Source of the DNA: Theristus sp. LFF4_11
Taxonomy: Eukaryota; Nematoda; Chromadorea; Monhysterida; Xyalidae
Reading direction: 5' to 3'
DNA: 64,000 bases
NCBI GenBank assembly: GCA_030248135.1
Contig: JASANC010002136.1
Coordinates: 1-64,000 of the forward strand
Shown here: piece by piece, positions 33,490 through 44,033 of the stretch
How positions within the stretch are numbered: position 1 is the stretch's first letter
Layout of the letters: each line of letters starts with the position of its first letter
Notes under the pieces: model-generated
Told to the model about the DNA's origin: nothing
Seen by the model: only the letters and a program-made list of their open reading frames with translations
Databases searched by the model: none
Translations under genes and position numbers: made by a program

Positions 33490-34335
33490 TGGCCTAAATA
33501 GGGTTGTTAAACAAAAATAAAAAATTTTTTTTTTAAAAAAAAAAGTGATTAAAAAAAAAACAAAAATGCCGATTTTTTTTTTTAAAAAAAAAAATTCGAA
33601 AAATTTTCCTCTAATATGCTCTGAAAACCTCAATTTTGGCACAATTTTTCGAAAGTTCAACAAAAATTTTCTTTGATTATACCTCGTAAAACCTTTAGCA
33701 GTCGATTTTGGGCCGTTTTACCGACTGATTTTAGGCTTCGACAACATCTGCGATGAAGTTTTTGAGCGTCCCAAAGCTTAGCCTACCATTTCCGATGCAG
33801 ATAAGGTGACGATTCGCCTCGCAGAGCGTCCGATTGTGCTCGCTGCTCCGTTTGCAAGCGCTACGTTGTCTGGTTGCTGCTTCGTGTCGTGTCGTCGCGA
33901 CACCATCAGAAGAATTGATCGAATTTCAAGGCGGTATGTTTGTCTTCACTTTAGCATTAGCTTAGCTGGGGACAATTAGTGACGTTTTGGAGGTCAAAAC
34001 ACAAGAAGAGGCATGGTGACGGTTTGGAAAAGGGGTAATTGAGGTCACCAAAACAAAATCTGCAAAGTTCCGCCATACGGGAGTCATTCGGGAGGCGCTT
34101 GCATATCATATGTGGTTCTTCGGACTCCCTGATTGATTTAGCACAACTTTGATTTTTGAAATTTTTTTTAAAAAAAAAAAAAATTTTTTAAAAAAAAAAA
34201 AACAAAAATGACGATTTTTGTTTTTTTTAACAACCCTAGGCCTAAAACAACTATGGTCCCGCTTTCGCTACTGTTTCAGAGCATACTAAAGGAAATTTTT
34301 TCGAATTTAAAAAAAATCGGCATTTTTGTTTTTTT
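33490..34335. mobile_element. A/T-rich inverted-repeat element
   Basis: Left arm (33565-33632: AAAAATGCCGATTTTTTT ... TTCGAAAAATTTTCCTC ... TATGCTCTGAAA) and right arm (34275-34330) are inverted copies, separated by long A and T homopolymers. The word GGCCTAAATAGGGTTGTTAA near 33491 matches, inverted, TTAACAACCCTAGGCC near 34227. The 33690-34100 core has normal composition. Confidence 0.6.
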
Positions 34336-34475
34336 ATTTAGTTTTTTGTTCGACAACTCGACTTTTTATTTTAACAAAGTGGTGCAAACACAAATAAAAA
34401 AAAATAATTTTCCAGAGAGCAACAAAGCTGAAACAAAAGTTAAACAAAACCAGGATAACAATCAGCAAAAAAACA

Positions 34476-37400
34476 ATGTCCAAAATGCCGGAGCAAAGTC
34501 GCAGCAAACAGTACAAGAATTTGAACAAAGATGCTGAAGAAATGCGCCGCCGTCGGCAGGATGGAGCGGTTCGGTCTTACTTGTTTCACTGATCTTACCG
34601 TTTTTGGTTTTACTGTTTGGATCTTATCCACAGTTGGCAAATTGACTGCCAGCCAAAATGAGGAATAAAAAATTGAACAAGAATTTCCTGTCGTCGTCAG
34701 GTCGAGTTGCGCAAGACGAAACGCGACGAGACTTTGTCGAAACGACGCAACGTGCCGTGCGCGAGCGAGCAGAGCGAAGCGGAAGACGCCGCCGCCAGCA
34801 AATCGGCGATCAGCCGCGAGAGTTTGGATGCGATCGTGCAGAGCGCCGTCTCGGAGGACCCGGAGATTCAGCTGCAGGCCGTGCAGGGTGCAAGGTGCGA
34901 GAGCGAGATGTCGTCGTCATCGATTTCGTTTTCTGTTTTTGTTCGTTTGGTTTGTTATCCAGGAGTGCGTAACGCACGAGACAGAGACAAATTTTGTGAG
35001 AAAAACATTTGCTGTCTCACGTGTTTTGTTTTCTGGTTTGGTTGGTTGACTTGACGTTACTGTGATTTTGTCGCGCGTCTAGAAAGCACCGCCTGCGCGC
35101 GCATATGAAGGAAACGCAAACCAATCCGAGGCTAATTTTTGGGTTCAGCGTTCATTTTTTGGGAGACAAAAATGTGATTAAAAAGAAACACAAATGAATA
35201 CAAATGAACTTAACGAAAGAGTACATTTCCAGAAAGCTTCTCTCCAGCGATCGCAACCCGCCAATTGACGACTTAATCCAGTCTGGCATTCTGCCAATTC
35301 TGGTCAACTGTCTGAAATCGGAACAGTAAGTTGCAAGTTTTTTAGGGTGGTAGAGAGGGAAGTAAAAACGAGTTGATGATTTTTGCGGCCAATTCTTGAC
35401 GGTGCTTAACTCGATCCTGATCCAATATTTCAAATTGGTCGCTTTTTGTTGTTAAAATTGTTAAAGTTGTTAAAAATAAAAAAAGTTAAAAAAGTTTCAA
35501 ATCAGGAATGGTCTTAGAATGTATCAATCAATGGGTCACCACGGTTACCAGTTTTCAAAAGAAATCGTAAAAGCAAGGCACCCAGTGCTTTTCTGAACAC
35601 CAGCGACGCATTGTCGATCCATTTCGAAAGACTTGAAAGCAACTGATAGAACACGACGAAACCGCTTGAAAAAAGAACGAAATTCCACATTTATGCGTTG
35701 AAAAATCGATACGGTAAAACAAAATCGAATCAGAAAAAGTGTCTTGTTCTTTACAGCGCGAGTCTGCAATTCGAGGCGGCTTGGGCGCTGACGAACATCG
35801 CGAGCGGCACGTCGGCGCAGACGGAGGCGGTCGTGCGAGCGGGTGCCGTGCCGTTGTTCCTGGAGCTGTTGTCCTCGGAGAACATGAACGTCTGCGAACA
35901 GGCCGTCTGGGCCTTGGGCAACATCATCGGTGAGGCGGCGCGCGAGGCGTTCTCTTGTTTTTGGTTTTTTATGTTCACTTCACTGTTGTTGTTTTTGGAT
36001 TTATTGGTAAAATAGTCGACTGTTGTTTTGTGGAACGACAATCGGACAATGGAACGGAAAGTCTTTAACGAAAAAAATGTGGAAATTTGTACCATTCAAA
36101 AGAGACCCCCATGATGAGTGAATTCCATATCAGTCTATCTGGAAGTAGTCATGATGGACGACTTTAGAAGAAAAAAGATAATAAATAGAGAATAACAGAA
36201 ACGTTCTGTGGTCAAGCAGCACATTGTTCACTGCTTCTCTTCAGGCGACGGTCCCCACTTCCGCGACTACTGCATTCGTCTCGGCATCGTGCAGCCGTTG
36301 TTGAAGTTTGTATCACCGGAGATATCGATCAGTTTTCTGCGAAACGTCACCTGGGTGATCGTGAATCTGTGCCGCAGCAAGGAGCCGCCGCCACCAGCGC
36401 AGGTTGGACGGTTTCTTGTTTTTTTGGGGGGGGGGTGTTTTATTGGGTCTATTTTTTGAGTTTGACTTGCTTCGAACAACTGTATCAAATTACTTTGAGA
36501 GAGGTTTTTGTTAAACTGTATCAAATTACTTTGAGAGAGGTTTTTGTTAAACGCGGGTCACCGACTCATCGTGAGTCTTGCCGGTTTAGCGCATGCATTT
36601 TGGCGATATTGAGCAAGTGTTGATAAAAGAATACACCGACTGTGTGTGTGTTTGCCAGTGTGTTTGTGTTGCTGAGTTTCAGCTGTTCTCACCGTTTGTT
36701 CGCACTGTTCAGGTCGTCCAACAGCTGCTGCCCGCGCTCGTCATGCTCATACATCACACCGATACAAACGTACGTGGTTTGGTTGCGGTGGTTGGATTCA
36801 GATGGTTATTGGATGATTTGGATCCATTTAGAATCAAACGTGTACTGTCACGGTATCGTTCTTGATCGTTGTAGACAGGAAACGAGTCACAATTTGATGG
36901 GTGAAAAATCAAAATCCAAAAAATGCCGTCAGTGGTTTTTTGGTGGTTTAATAACGGACACTTGCGCAGATCCTCGTGGACACGGTGTGGGCGCTGTCGT
37001 ACCTGACCGACGGCGGCAACGACCAGATCCAGATGGCCATCGACAGCGGCGTGGTGCCATTCCTGGTGCCACTGTTGTCAAATGGCGAGGTGAAAGTGCA
37101 GACGGCGGCCTTGCGAGCGGTGGGCAACATCGTCACCGGCACCGACGAGCAGACGCAGCACGTGCTCAACTGTGGCGCGCTGATGCACATGCCGGTGCTG
37201 TTGAAGCACGCCAAGGAGAAGATCAATAAGGTGCTGGGGGAGGGGGTGTGTTGCTGATGAACGTGAGCTGTTCTGTTGTTGGTGGTGTTCGTTGGCAGTG
37301 ACATTCGTGCACAAGGATCCGTTAAGGCGGCATTCATGAAGCGGTATTCAGTGATGCGTAACTGTGTTGAAACATAGCTGCGTGGTCATTGAATACTGCT

Positions 37401-40019
37401 TCGTGAATGGCGCTGTATGGTTTCATACGCAGGATACGGCCGAAACATGTTTTTTTCATGACTCATGGCTGGATTCCGTACATTCTTTACTTTCTTTCTT
37501 CGTTGGTGTTTTGATTTTTCTGTCACATTTTTTTCGATTTGTTTATTTTGTTACCGCATCAGTAAACCAAGAATAGTTTGTACTTGTATTTTCCAGGAAG
37601 CTGTCTGGTTCCTGAGCAACATCACCGCCGGCAACCAGGAGCAAGTGCAGCAAGTGATTGACGCGAATTTGATTCCGATGGTCGTGCATCTGTTGGCGCA
37701 TGTTAGTTGCCAATTCTGCTTCACTTCGACCCCCTTATTTCCTCTTGCGAGCTCGAAATTGCCGAAGTGACCCTGGTCCTGCTGAGCTTCGATACAGTCA
37801 TTTTGGCAACCTTGATTTTTTTCAATCAAAACCAGAAAACTAATTCCTTTTCTATGCATGGCGCAAACGCAGATTCTGCAGTTGTGCAGTCATAGAACCA
37901 AAAACAACATAATAATAGCGAACACCAACAGCGACACACACGCACACTGATCTGGTTTGCCGAACTGTATTGCAATTCCGTGCGCTCTCAAATCTATCTT
38001 CAGTGAATCCACGAAATTCTCTGCGCGCTTTGTGTGCAGGGCGACTTTCAAACGCAAAAGGAGGCGGCGTGGGCGGTCTCGAACGTGACGATCAGCGGGC
38101 GACAGGATCAGGTGGCGCACATGATCGAGCACGGCGTCATACCGCCGTTCTGTCAGCTGCTGTCTGTGCGCGACACGCAGATCGTACAGGTACGTCGCTG
38201 CTGCTTTGTTGTTGTTGGTTTTGCGGCTGGCGAGTGCTGTTGTTGTGATGATGATGATGATGATGTTGATGTTGATAACTCATCATCATCTGGGCGATGG
38301 CGCCGACAGCTGCACGGCGGTCTATATCGGCTGCTTTTCCTGCGAGCTCCGCGACAAATGGCACACGCGTTTAGCGCCGCTGTGAGGCGGATGCCGGGGA
38401 CGGATACCAAAGAGCTCAGCTTGCGACGAACCATCACGTCCCATGTGGCTGCTTTTTCAGCTCGTTCTCATTGTCAGATTTCGAGCTTTGTTGTTGCCCC
38501 CATCCCCACATGGAGTGCCTGTGTCAAATTATAATAGGTGCCTCTTTGTGGCACAAACGGGTGATGATTTTCATTCATTTGCGTTTGGAGACGACTTTAC
38601 TCGCATTTTGTTCGGTTCATGCCGCACAACAACGCTACACTAGAAGCGATCAACACTTCAAGAGGGACACATCACTGATGAGGCCACCCCTCTTCTGCTT
38701 ATGGTGTTGGGGTTGGCCAGGTCGAAATGTAGAGAACCATCCTACAACTTGGTTGATCTGGAGGCCGATACAGATGCTGTTAATTTGACAGCAAACATCA
38801 CCATAACCACCGTGATTCAAATGACTTGAAGCATGTGACATTTCTTTGCATTTTTCTCTTTGTTGTTGTTTTCAGGTGGTGCTGGACGGACTGAACAATA
38901 TTCTGAAAATGGCCTCTGCCAGTGGCGGCACGGAGCAGGTGTGCCAGCTGATTGAGGAGTGTGGAGGTGCGAGAAAACCCGGTTTTTTTTTCTTTCTTAT
39001 TTATGGCACATTTGGAAAACTTTGTCTGCGTGACAAGACGTTTTCTTGGGGTTTTCAGTTTTTGTTTTTCATGAAATTTCTAGATCGAAAACATAGAGCA
39101 CAGCCCTATTTTCAACGTTTCAGTTTTTTTAGAAACACTATTTTTTTAATAGGATTTTACGTTTCAGGACTGGACAAGATTGAAATGCTACAGAATCATG
39201 AGAGCGAGGAGATTTACAAGCTCGCCTACGATATCATTGACAACTACTTTCCGACGGATGTGAGTTTTTTTGCCTTTTTTGCTGACATTGACGACGACTT
39301 GTCTTTCACGATTCGATTTGGCGACATTCCGTGGAGTCGGTATACCGATCCGGGTCAACTTGGGCAAAATCTTTTGAATTGCCTCATCAAGCTGCAAGCA
39401 TGCATGATGAAATCAATTTTTCCTTTTAGGTCGGGCGCAGAATTCAAGCGGAAAAACAGAAAAACTTTTCAATTCGTCATGTCCATGGGATAAAGCGCTG
39501 CGTCATTTTCGTTGTCACTTTTTGAGTTGCAGAAAGAATCTATTTCCAGCACGCCATAGATTCGTTTGAGTGGGAAGAAAATCTATTCAGTCGACTGTTT
39601 GCCCAAAAACTCGCTGAAAAGATGTGAAAGTCGCTAAATTCATTTCGCTTTCTGCAAAAAAAACTTAAAAAACTCGATTGGCATGGTAAAGCCTCATTCA
39701 TGGAACTGAAAGCGCTCGCATAACTTCACGCGGCGTCACTCAGCTACGCATTCATGGAGCAAAAACGCCGTAGCTTCACGTGCTAAAGTGACGCCTGCGC
39801 TTCAGCGCGCGCGAGTGCATGAATGGGCCTGAACGTTGTGCTCCATGAACACGACGAATTGTGTTTTTTTGCATTTTGTATCTGTTCTGTGCATTTCAGT
39901 CTGACGACAATCAGGACGGTCAGCCAGCAGCTGGTGTCGGCCAATCGGGCGACAACAGTCAGTTCGCGTTTGACACCACCCAGCAGAACGCACCCGGCGA
40001 GGGGTTTGCGTTCAAATGA
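34476..40019 (+). CDS. ima-3: Importin subunit alpha (KPNA3/KPNA4, ima-3 type)
   Basis: Twelve exons: 34476-34568, 34701-34894, 35233-35325, 35757-35929, 36245-36402, 36713-36769, 36970-37230, 37597-37701, 38040-38189, 38876-38966, 39168-39259, 39900-40019; 528 residues, every junction in phase. Importin alpha binds classical nuclear localisation signals and hands cargo to importin beta for import through the nuclear pore. N-terminal IBB domain: [16 protein letters not shown], then [17 protein letters not shown]. Armadillo repeats follow with the family's NLS-groove Trp/Asn pairs: [115 protein letters not shown]. The phrase [15 protein letters not shown] assigns it to the alpha-3 group rather than alpha-1 or alpha-2. 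The C-terminus ends GEGFAFK, like family tails. Two in-frame ATGs (34476, 34485) could start translation. Confidence 0.95.
37322..37415. mobile_element. MITE family B copy (importin alpha intron 7)
   Basis: Left end TAAGGCGGCATTCATGAAGC and right end GCTTCGTGAATGGCGCTGTA are inverted; the middle is also nearly palindromic (GCGGTATTCAGTGATG against CATTGAATACTGC). About 94 bp. Confidence 0.75.
38212..38425. repeat. Dispersed repeat family G, copy 1 (importin alpha intron 9)
   Basis: Nearly identical blocks to 56285-56480: TTTTGCGGCTGGCGAGTG, AACTCATCATCATCTGGGCG, ATGGCGCCGACAGCTGCACG, CGGCTGCTTTTCCTGCGAGC, TACGCGTTTAGCGCCGCT-like, and CCAAGGAGCTCAG-like. It also carries an extra ATG/ATGATG microsatellite at 38247-38275. 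Recent dispersal is suggested by the high similarity. Class unknown. Confidence 0.7.
39685..39835. mobile_element. MITE family B copy next to the last importin alpha exon
   Basis: Left end TAAAGCCTCATTCATGGAAC; right end GCATGAATGGGCCTGA. The interior holds a second CATTCATGG block and GTAGCTTCACGTGCTAAAGT, matching the copy at 1845-1931 in inverted orientation, and the CTTCAGCGCGCGC motif shared with the 20664 element. Confidence 0.7.
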
Positions 40020-41930
40020 GTGCGCCAAAAACGCAACAAATTGGTGTCCAGTGTTTTCGCTGAATGACTGCTGTAAGAAGAGAATTTTATCGGTTTTCAT
40101 TTTTATTTTGAACTCTGAGTTTTTTGCGTGGATACTCTTTGTGTCTCTGTGTGTTGTGTGTGATTGTGTGTTTGTTTGTGTTGTATGCGTGTGGGTTCAT
40201 TTACCTATCTTATTTTTTCTGCACTTCGTGTTTTTTTTTGTTTTGCGTGCACTTCCGAAAAGTGTTTATATATTTTTTGTGGCTTCAGTAAGTTCTTTGT
40301 CAATTTCATCTAACCAATTATCGTCGAACAAGGAAAACCTTTCACTTTTCTCGTTCAAGTCATCACTATTTTTTAAGAGTAGAGGATAAAAGAACTTTTT
40401 CTGCAAATTTATAAAGTCATTTATTTTGCGCAATTCCGCATCTTACAATGTGGAAAAGTTTTTATCATGCTTGCTGCACTGCTATAGTTGGCTTGTTAAA
40501 ATCTGTTAGAAGGAAAACAGAACATCTCTGTCGTCACGACGACAGCTTTTGATGAGCGAACAATATTCTTGGAATTTTTCATTTCATTTCTAACAATTAG
40601 CAACATTGATCGATTAATTACTTTCCAATTTCACAATGCAAATTTTTGTGGACCGTGAAAACTGTATTTACTACCGTTGAAGTTATTTAGTATTTATTTA
40701 GATATGCCTGTTAAACAGCGATCTATTTTTTGTTAATATTTTCATCAGAATAGCAGGAAATCACCTTTTTCGTTGTTTTGGGTGTGTGTTTTCCTCTCAA
40801 AACTACTTCTTATAATCCTGTTGATTTGCTGTATTTCATGTGTTCTAGCTTTCATTATTTCTTATTGATATACATGTATTAATAAATACATGTACTATTT
40901 AATGTTTGACTGAAAAGTGCTCAATTTCACTCGGCGTCTAGATATTTTTTAATTTTTTCAAGCAGCAGAAAGGTAGAAACTTCAAATGTGTTTTTTTTTA
41001 ATTTGATTGCAATGCTGTGAAATTGGGCGTTTGTCGTTGAAATGTTACGCTGAAGTTTTTAGCTGTTTCTGCTTGCAAGTACCTTTTTTAAACAGCTAAG
41101 AGCGATGGCTTTTATTTTGTTGCACAGTGTGTCGACATATTTTATGTTCTCGTTTTCAAACTCGATTCGCCTTTCAACTCGTGTGTGTTAAGTTGTATTT
41201 AATTCATTTTTGCCAGTTTCTCTGCTGATTTTGCTTGTGGTTTTTTCACTCTTTCTGAGGCACTGAGCTCTTGTTTACATGTACTAAATGCAAAGAAATT
41301 GGCAAGCCTTTTCCAATTCTCCGCGTGTTGGTGCGATAATGTGTTTTTTCGGTTGGATTTAAAAAAATTTGGCACTTGATGCGTTAGTTTTTCTTTGTCT
41401 CGTTTTCTCCGAGTGACTGATAGCTTGTGAAAGTATGTTTGTTGGTTTTCCGTTTTCCGTTTTTTGTGTTTTCGAATGAGTGAGCTTGTATTTTCGTTTG
41501 TCTTGTCATTATCGTGCGCTTGTTTTTTTTGTTATACTAATAGAGCCTGGGATACAGTTCTGGACATCAAAGTTTAGCAAAGAAACAGTTTCAAGAAAGG
41601 TATTGTCTTTTAGAATGACACTTTCAACTTTTCCCCCTGTTCTGCTGAAACATCAGCATGTCACCTTTGAATTGCCGGGCTTTATTGTTGTTTTGTTGGT
41701 GGTTTGTTTTGGGTTTGCTTGATTGCACTGTCAGAATTGAGGTCTCCCTCGCTATTTTTTTCTAAATCGCCCACGTTTACAGTTTCCAGTGATTTCGTCA
41801 CAGTGACACCAACTTCACCAAAATTTATCAGTATTTTAGTAGTTGAGTACGCGCTGAAAATGCTGTGATTACTGAAAATCATGAAGGTTACTGACACCGT
41901 TGATAGTTGTCGCTGCGTCAAAATCGCTGG

Positions 41931-42123
41931 CAAAGTTTGTTTGTTTGTCACTTTTTCGCAGAATACAGAACAAGCGAAAGTTTGAATTCCAGTGAGAACG
42001 AATGTATCGGGTTGGGTTGGCTTGTAATCCCTCACCCAATTCTGGCCCAAATGCGTTTTCTTGCCACTTCGGTCTCGTTCGTTCTTTTCTTCCGCGAGCT
42101 CTGTATTCCGCGAAAAAAACAGA
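41931..42123. mobile_element. MITE family C copy
   Basis: Left part TTTGTCACTTTTTCGCAGAA then TACAGAACAAGCG; right part CTCTGTATTCCGCGAAAAAA, inverted. The outer ends are truncated compared with the 42248 copy. Confidence 0.6.
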
Positions 42124-42247
42124 TTTGGGTGCAGATGTGGTTTGTGAAAAAATGATCGACTGGATGACTGCATTGCTGCATGCTGAACCAATCGATGTGC
42201 ACATTGACGCGTTCTACACTTCGTGTTCCATTGGTTGTTGTTGTTTA

Positions 42248-42429
42248 TAGTATGTTTCTTTAAACCTGTCATCTTTTTCAGCAGAATACAGAGCCCGCGA
42301 GAGAACATAATCGGTTTAGAACAAAGACATATTCAGCCACCTTTTTTTATTTCATCAACCAAACACGGTCCCCGTGTATTATATTCTGTATTCTGCGAAA
42401 AAATCTGACAGGTTTAAAGAAACAAACTG
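42248..42429. mobile_element. MITE family C copy, both ends intact
   Basis: Left TAGTATGTTTCTTTAAACCT then GTCATC; right TCTGACAGGTTTAAAGAAAC plus AAACTGTA, inverted. The inner inverted block is GCAGAATACAGAGC against TATTCTGTATTCTGC. Confidence 0.75.
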
Positions 42430-43741
42430 TACTGGTATCTGTTCTTTGTGCATGAATAGAGGTATGCCGGTATGATTCTGTTTTGTTGCTTTTATCGGTG
42501 TGATTATGTGCGAAAAGTTGATGAATTAAGTCGCCATTTAGTGGTTTCATGCGTGGTAAGACTTTCACTGATGTGTTTGAGTTGTGTATTTTGGTGAGAT
42601 GTCCTGTTTGACAGACTCTAGTTTCCATGAGCCTTTTGTTTGAAATTTGTGTCGTGTGGGTTCCTCATTCTCTCTCTGGTGTTTGTGTTGGTTTTTGTCA
42701 GTGTGACTTCTAGTTGTGTGTCTCCATCTTCAGGACGTGTCACTCGTTAAACTTGAGATTTCATTTAAATTCGCGCCTACAGTCAGGTTCACAGAAGGTT
42801 AAAAAAGAAATCAATCGGACCTTTTTTCAAGCTGGGAATTTGAATGAGTTTTTTATTTCAGCCGAGTGACATGCGTGCTGTGTTTGGCTAAATTGCAAGT
42901 GCATCTTGCTGATTACGAGGTATTTGAAAACTGCAATTCAAACATGATTTACTCAAGTCTGTTCGAAACGTATACTGCTTGTGTCTGTGTTGGCCTAATT
43001 TGTGGTTTTATAGTCTGATTTAATTAATTGAGTTTTGTTGATTTTGTTTTTGTTTTTTGTGCGAATTTTTGTGATACCTATCAAAAACCGACACCATGCT
43101 GTGCGTCGATGTTGCAGACTTTCACGGAAACTGATTTTGTCAATTTTATTGTGTTTTGTGTTTGATGATGTACATGTATGTATTTTGCAATTTTTGAGCG
43201 TTTTTATCTGATTTTTTGAGTCATTATTTGTTATTCTCGCTGTTTTAGTCTTTGAATTCACGAATCGTGTTTGTGACTGATGTGACTGGATTCTGGTATT
43301 TTGTCATGGATATTTTTGTTTTTTTGTTCTGTGTCGAATGGTTGTTATGTGCTCAAAAAAGTTTTTCTCGATTTTTTGTTGTTATTTTTACTTTTTTGAC
43401 ATTTTTTGCAGAATCTTATTTTTGTGAGTTTTTCGACCCCTTCCCGCCCTTGAACTTGTGGCATTTCTTCCCGTTATTTTTTCAGTTTTTTTTGTTTTGA
43501 TTGATTGTTACAGAACTTTATGGAGTTGTCCTGATTGTTGGATAATTGTGAAAATTGTTTTTTTCATTTTTTTTGTTTTTTTGATGCTTCATTTTTTCAG
43601 TTTTTTTGAATGCGCGTGCGTGATGTTGAATGCGTATGAATAAAAGAATGAATGCTGACGTTTGACAGGATGGAGTTTTTTTTGATTAGTCGGTCGGTAC
43701 AATTCCGCAGTTCCAAATAAAATATTTTGTTTAATGTCTTA

Positions 43742-43932
43742 AAGTATGTTTCTAAAAACCTGTCACTTATCCGATTAAATTAAAAATAAGATGAGCGAAT
43801 GTATCTGGTTCGGCTGTAATCAAACACCCCATTCGTGGCTAAACATGTTTTCTTGTCCACTCCGATCCCGTTCTTTCCTCCGTCGGTACTCTGTATTCTG
43901 CTGAAAAGGTGACAGGTTTACGCAAACATACT
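43742..43932. mobile_element. MITE family C copy upstream of the TM9SF gene
   Basis: Left AAGTATGTTTCTAAAAACCT then GTCACTTATC; right AAGGTGACAGGTTTACGCAA plus ACATACT, inverted. The interior matches 13010-13182 (TATCTGGTTCGGCTGTAATC; TCCACTCCGATCCCGTTCTT). It lies in the likely promoter or 5'-UTR region of the next gene. Confidence 0.7.
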
Positions 43933-44033
43933 GCACCTGCCCTCCAAGAAGTTTGCGAAACTCACTATTTCACATTCAACCAAAGTGCGCTCATTTCAAA
44001 GTTGTCGCACGTGACGCGGTCATCAAACGTGTC

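Larger units (their letters stand above)
26610..34475. other. Repeat-rich intergenic region, 7.9 kb
   Basis: No host exon recognised on either strand. The separately listed elements are a mirror-image mariner-like relic (27109-28253), a foldback element (29926-30797), repeat F copy 2 (32360-32530), a C-tract TIR element (32635-33094) and an A/T-rich inverted-repeat element (33490-34335). Between them, 28260-29900 and 30800-32350 are AT-rich with only short, unremarkable open frames. The last few hundred bases should include the importin alpha promoter. Confidence 0.6.
40020..44033. other. Importin alpha 3' region and intergenic spacer, 4 kb
   Basis: Strongly T-rich on the plus strand, with no convincing exon. 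An AATAAA near 40881 could end the importin transcript. MITE family C copies lie at 41931-42123, 42248-42429 and 43742-43932. The last ends about 100 bases before the TM9SF start codon. Confidence 0.6.

Noticed and set aside
36472..36551. Direct repeat AACTGTATCAAATTACTTTG in importin alpha intron 5
   Set aside because: A simple 44-bp tandem duplication; real but with no sign of function.
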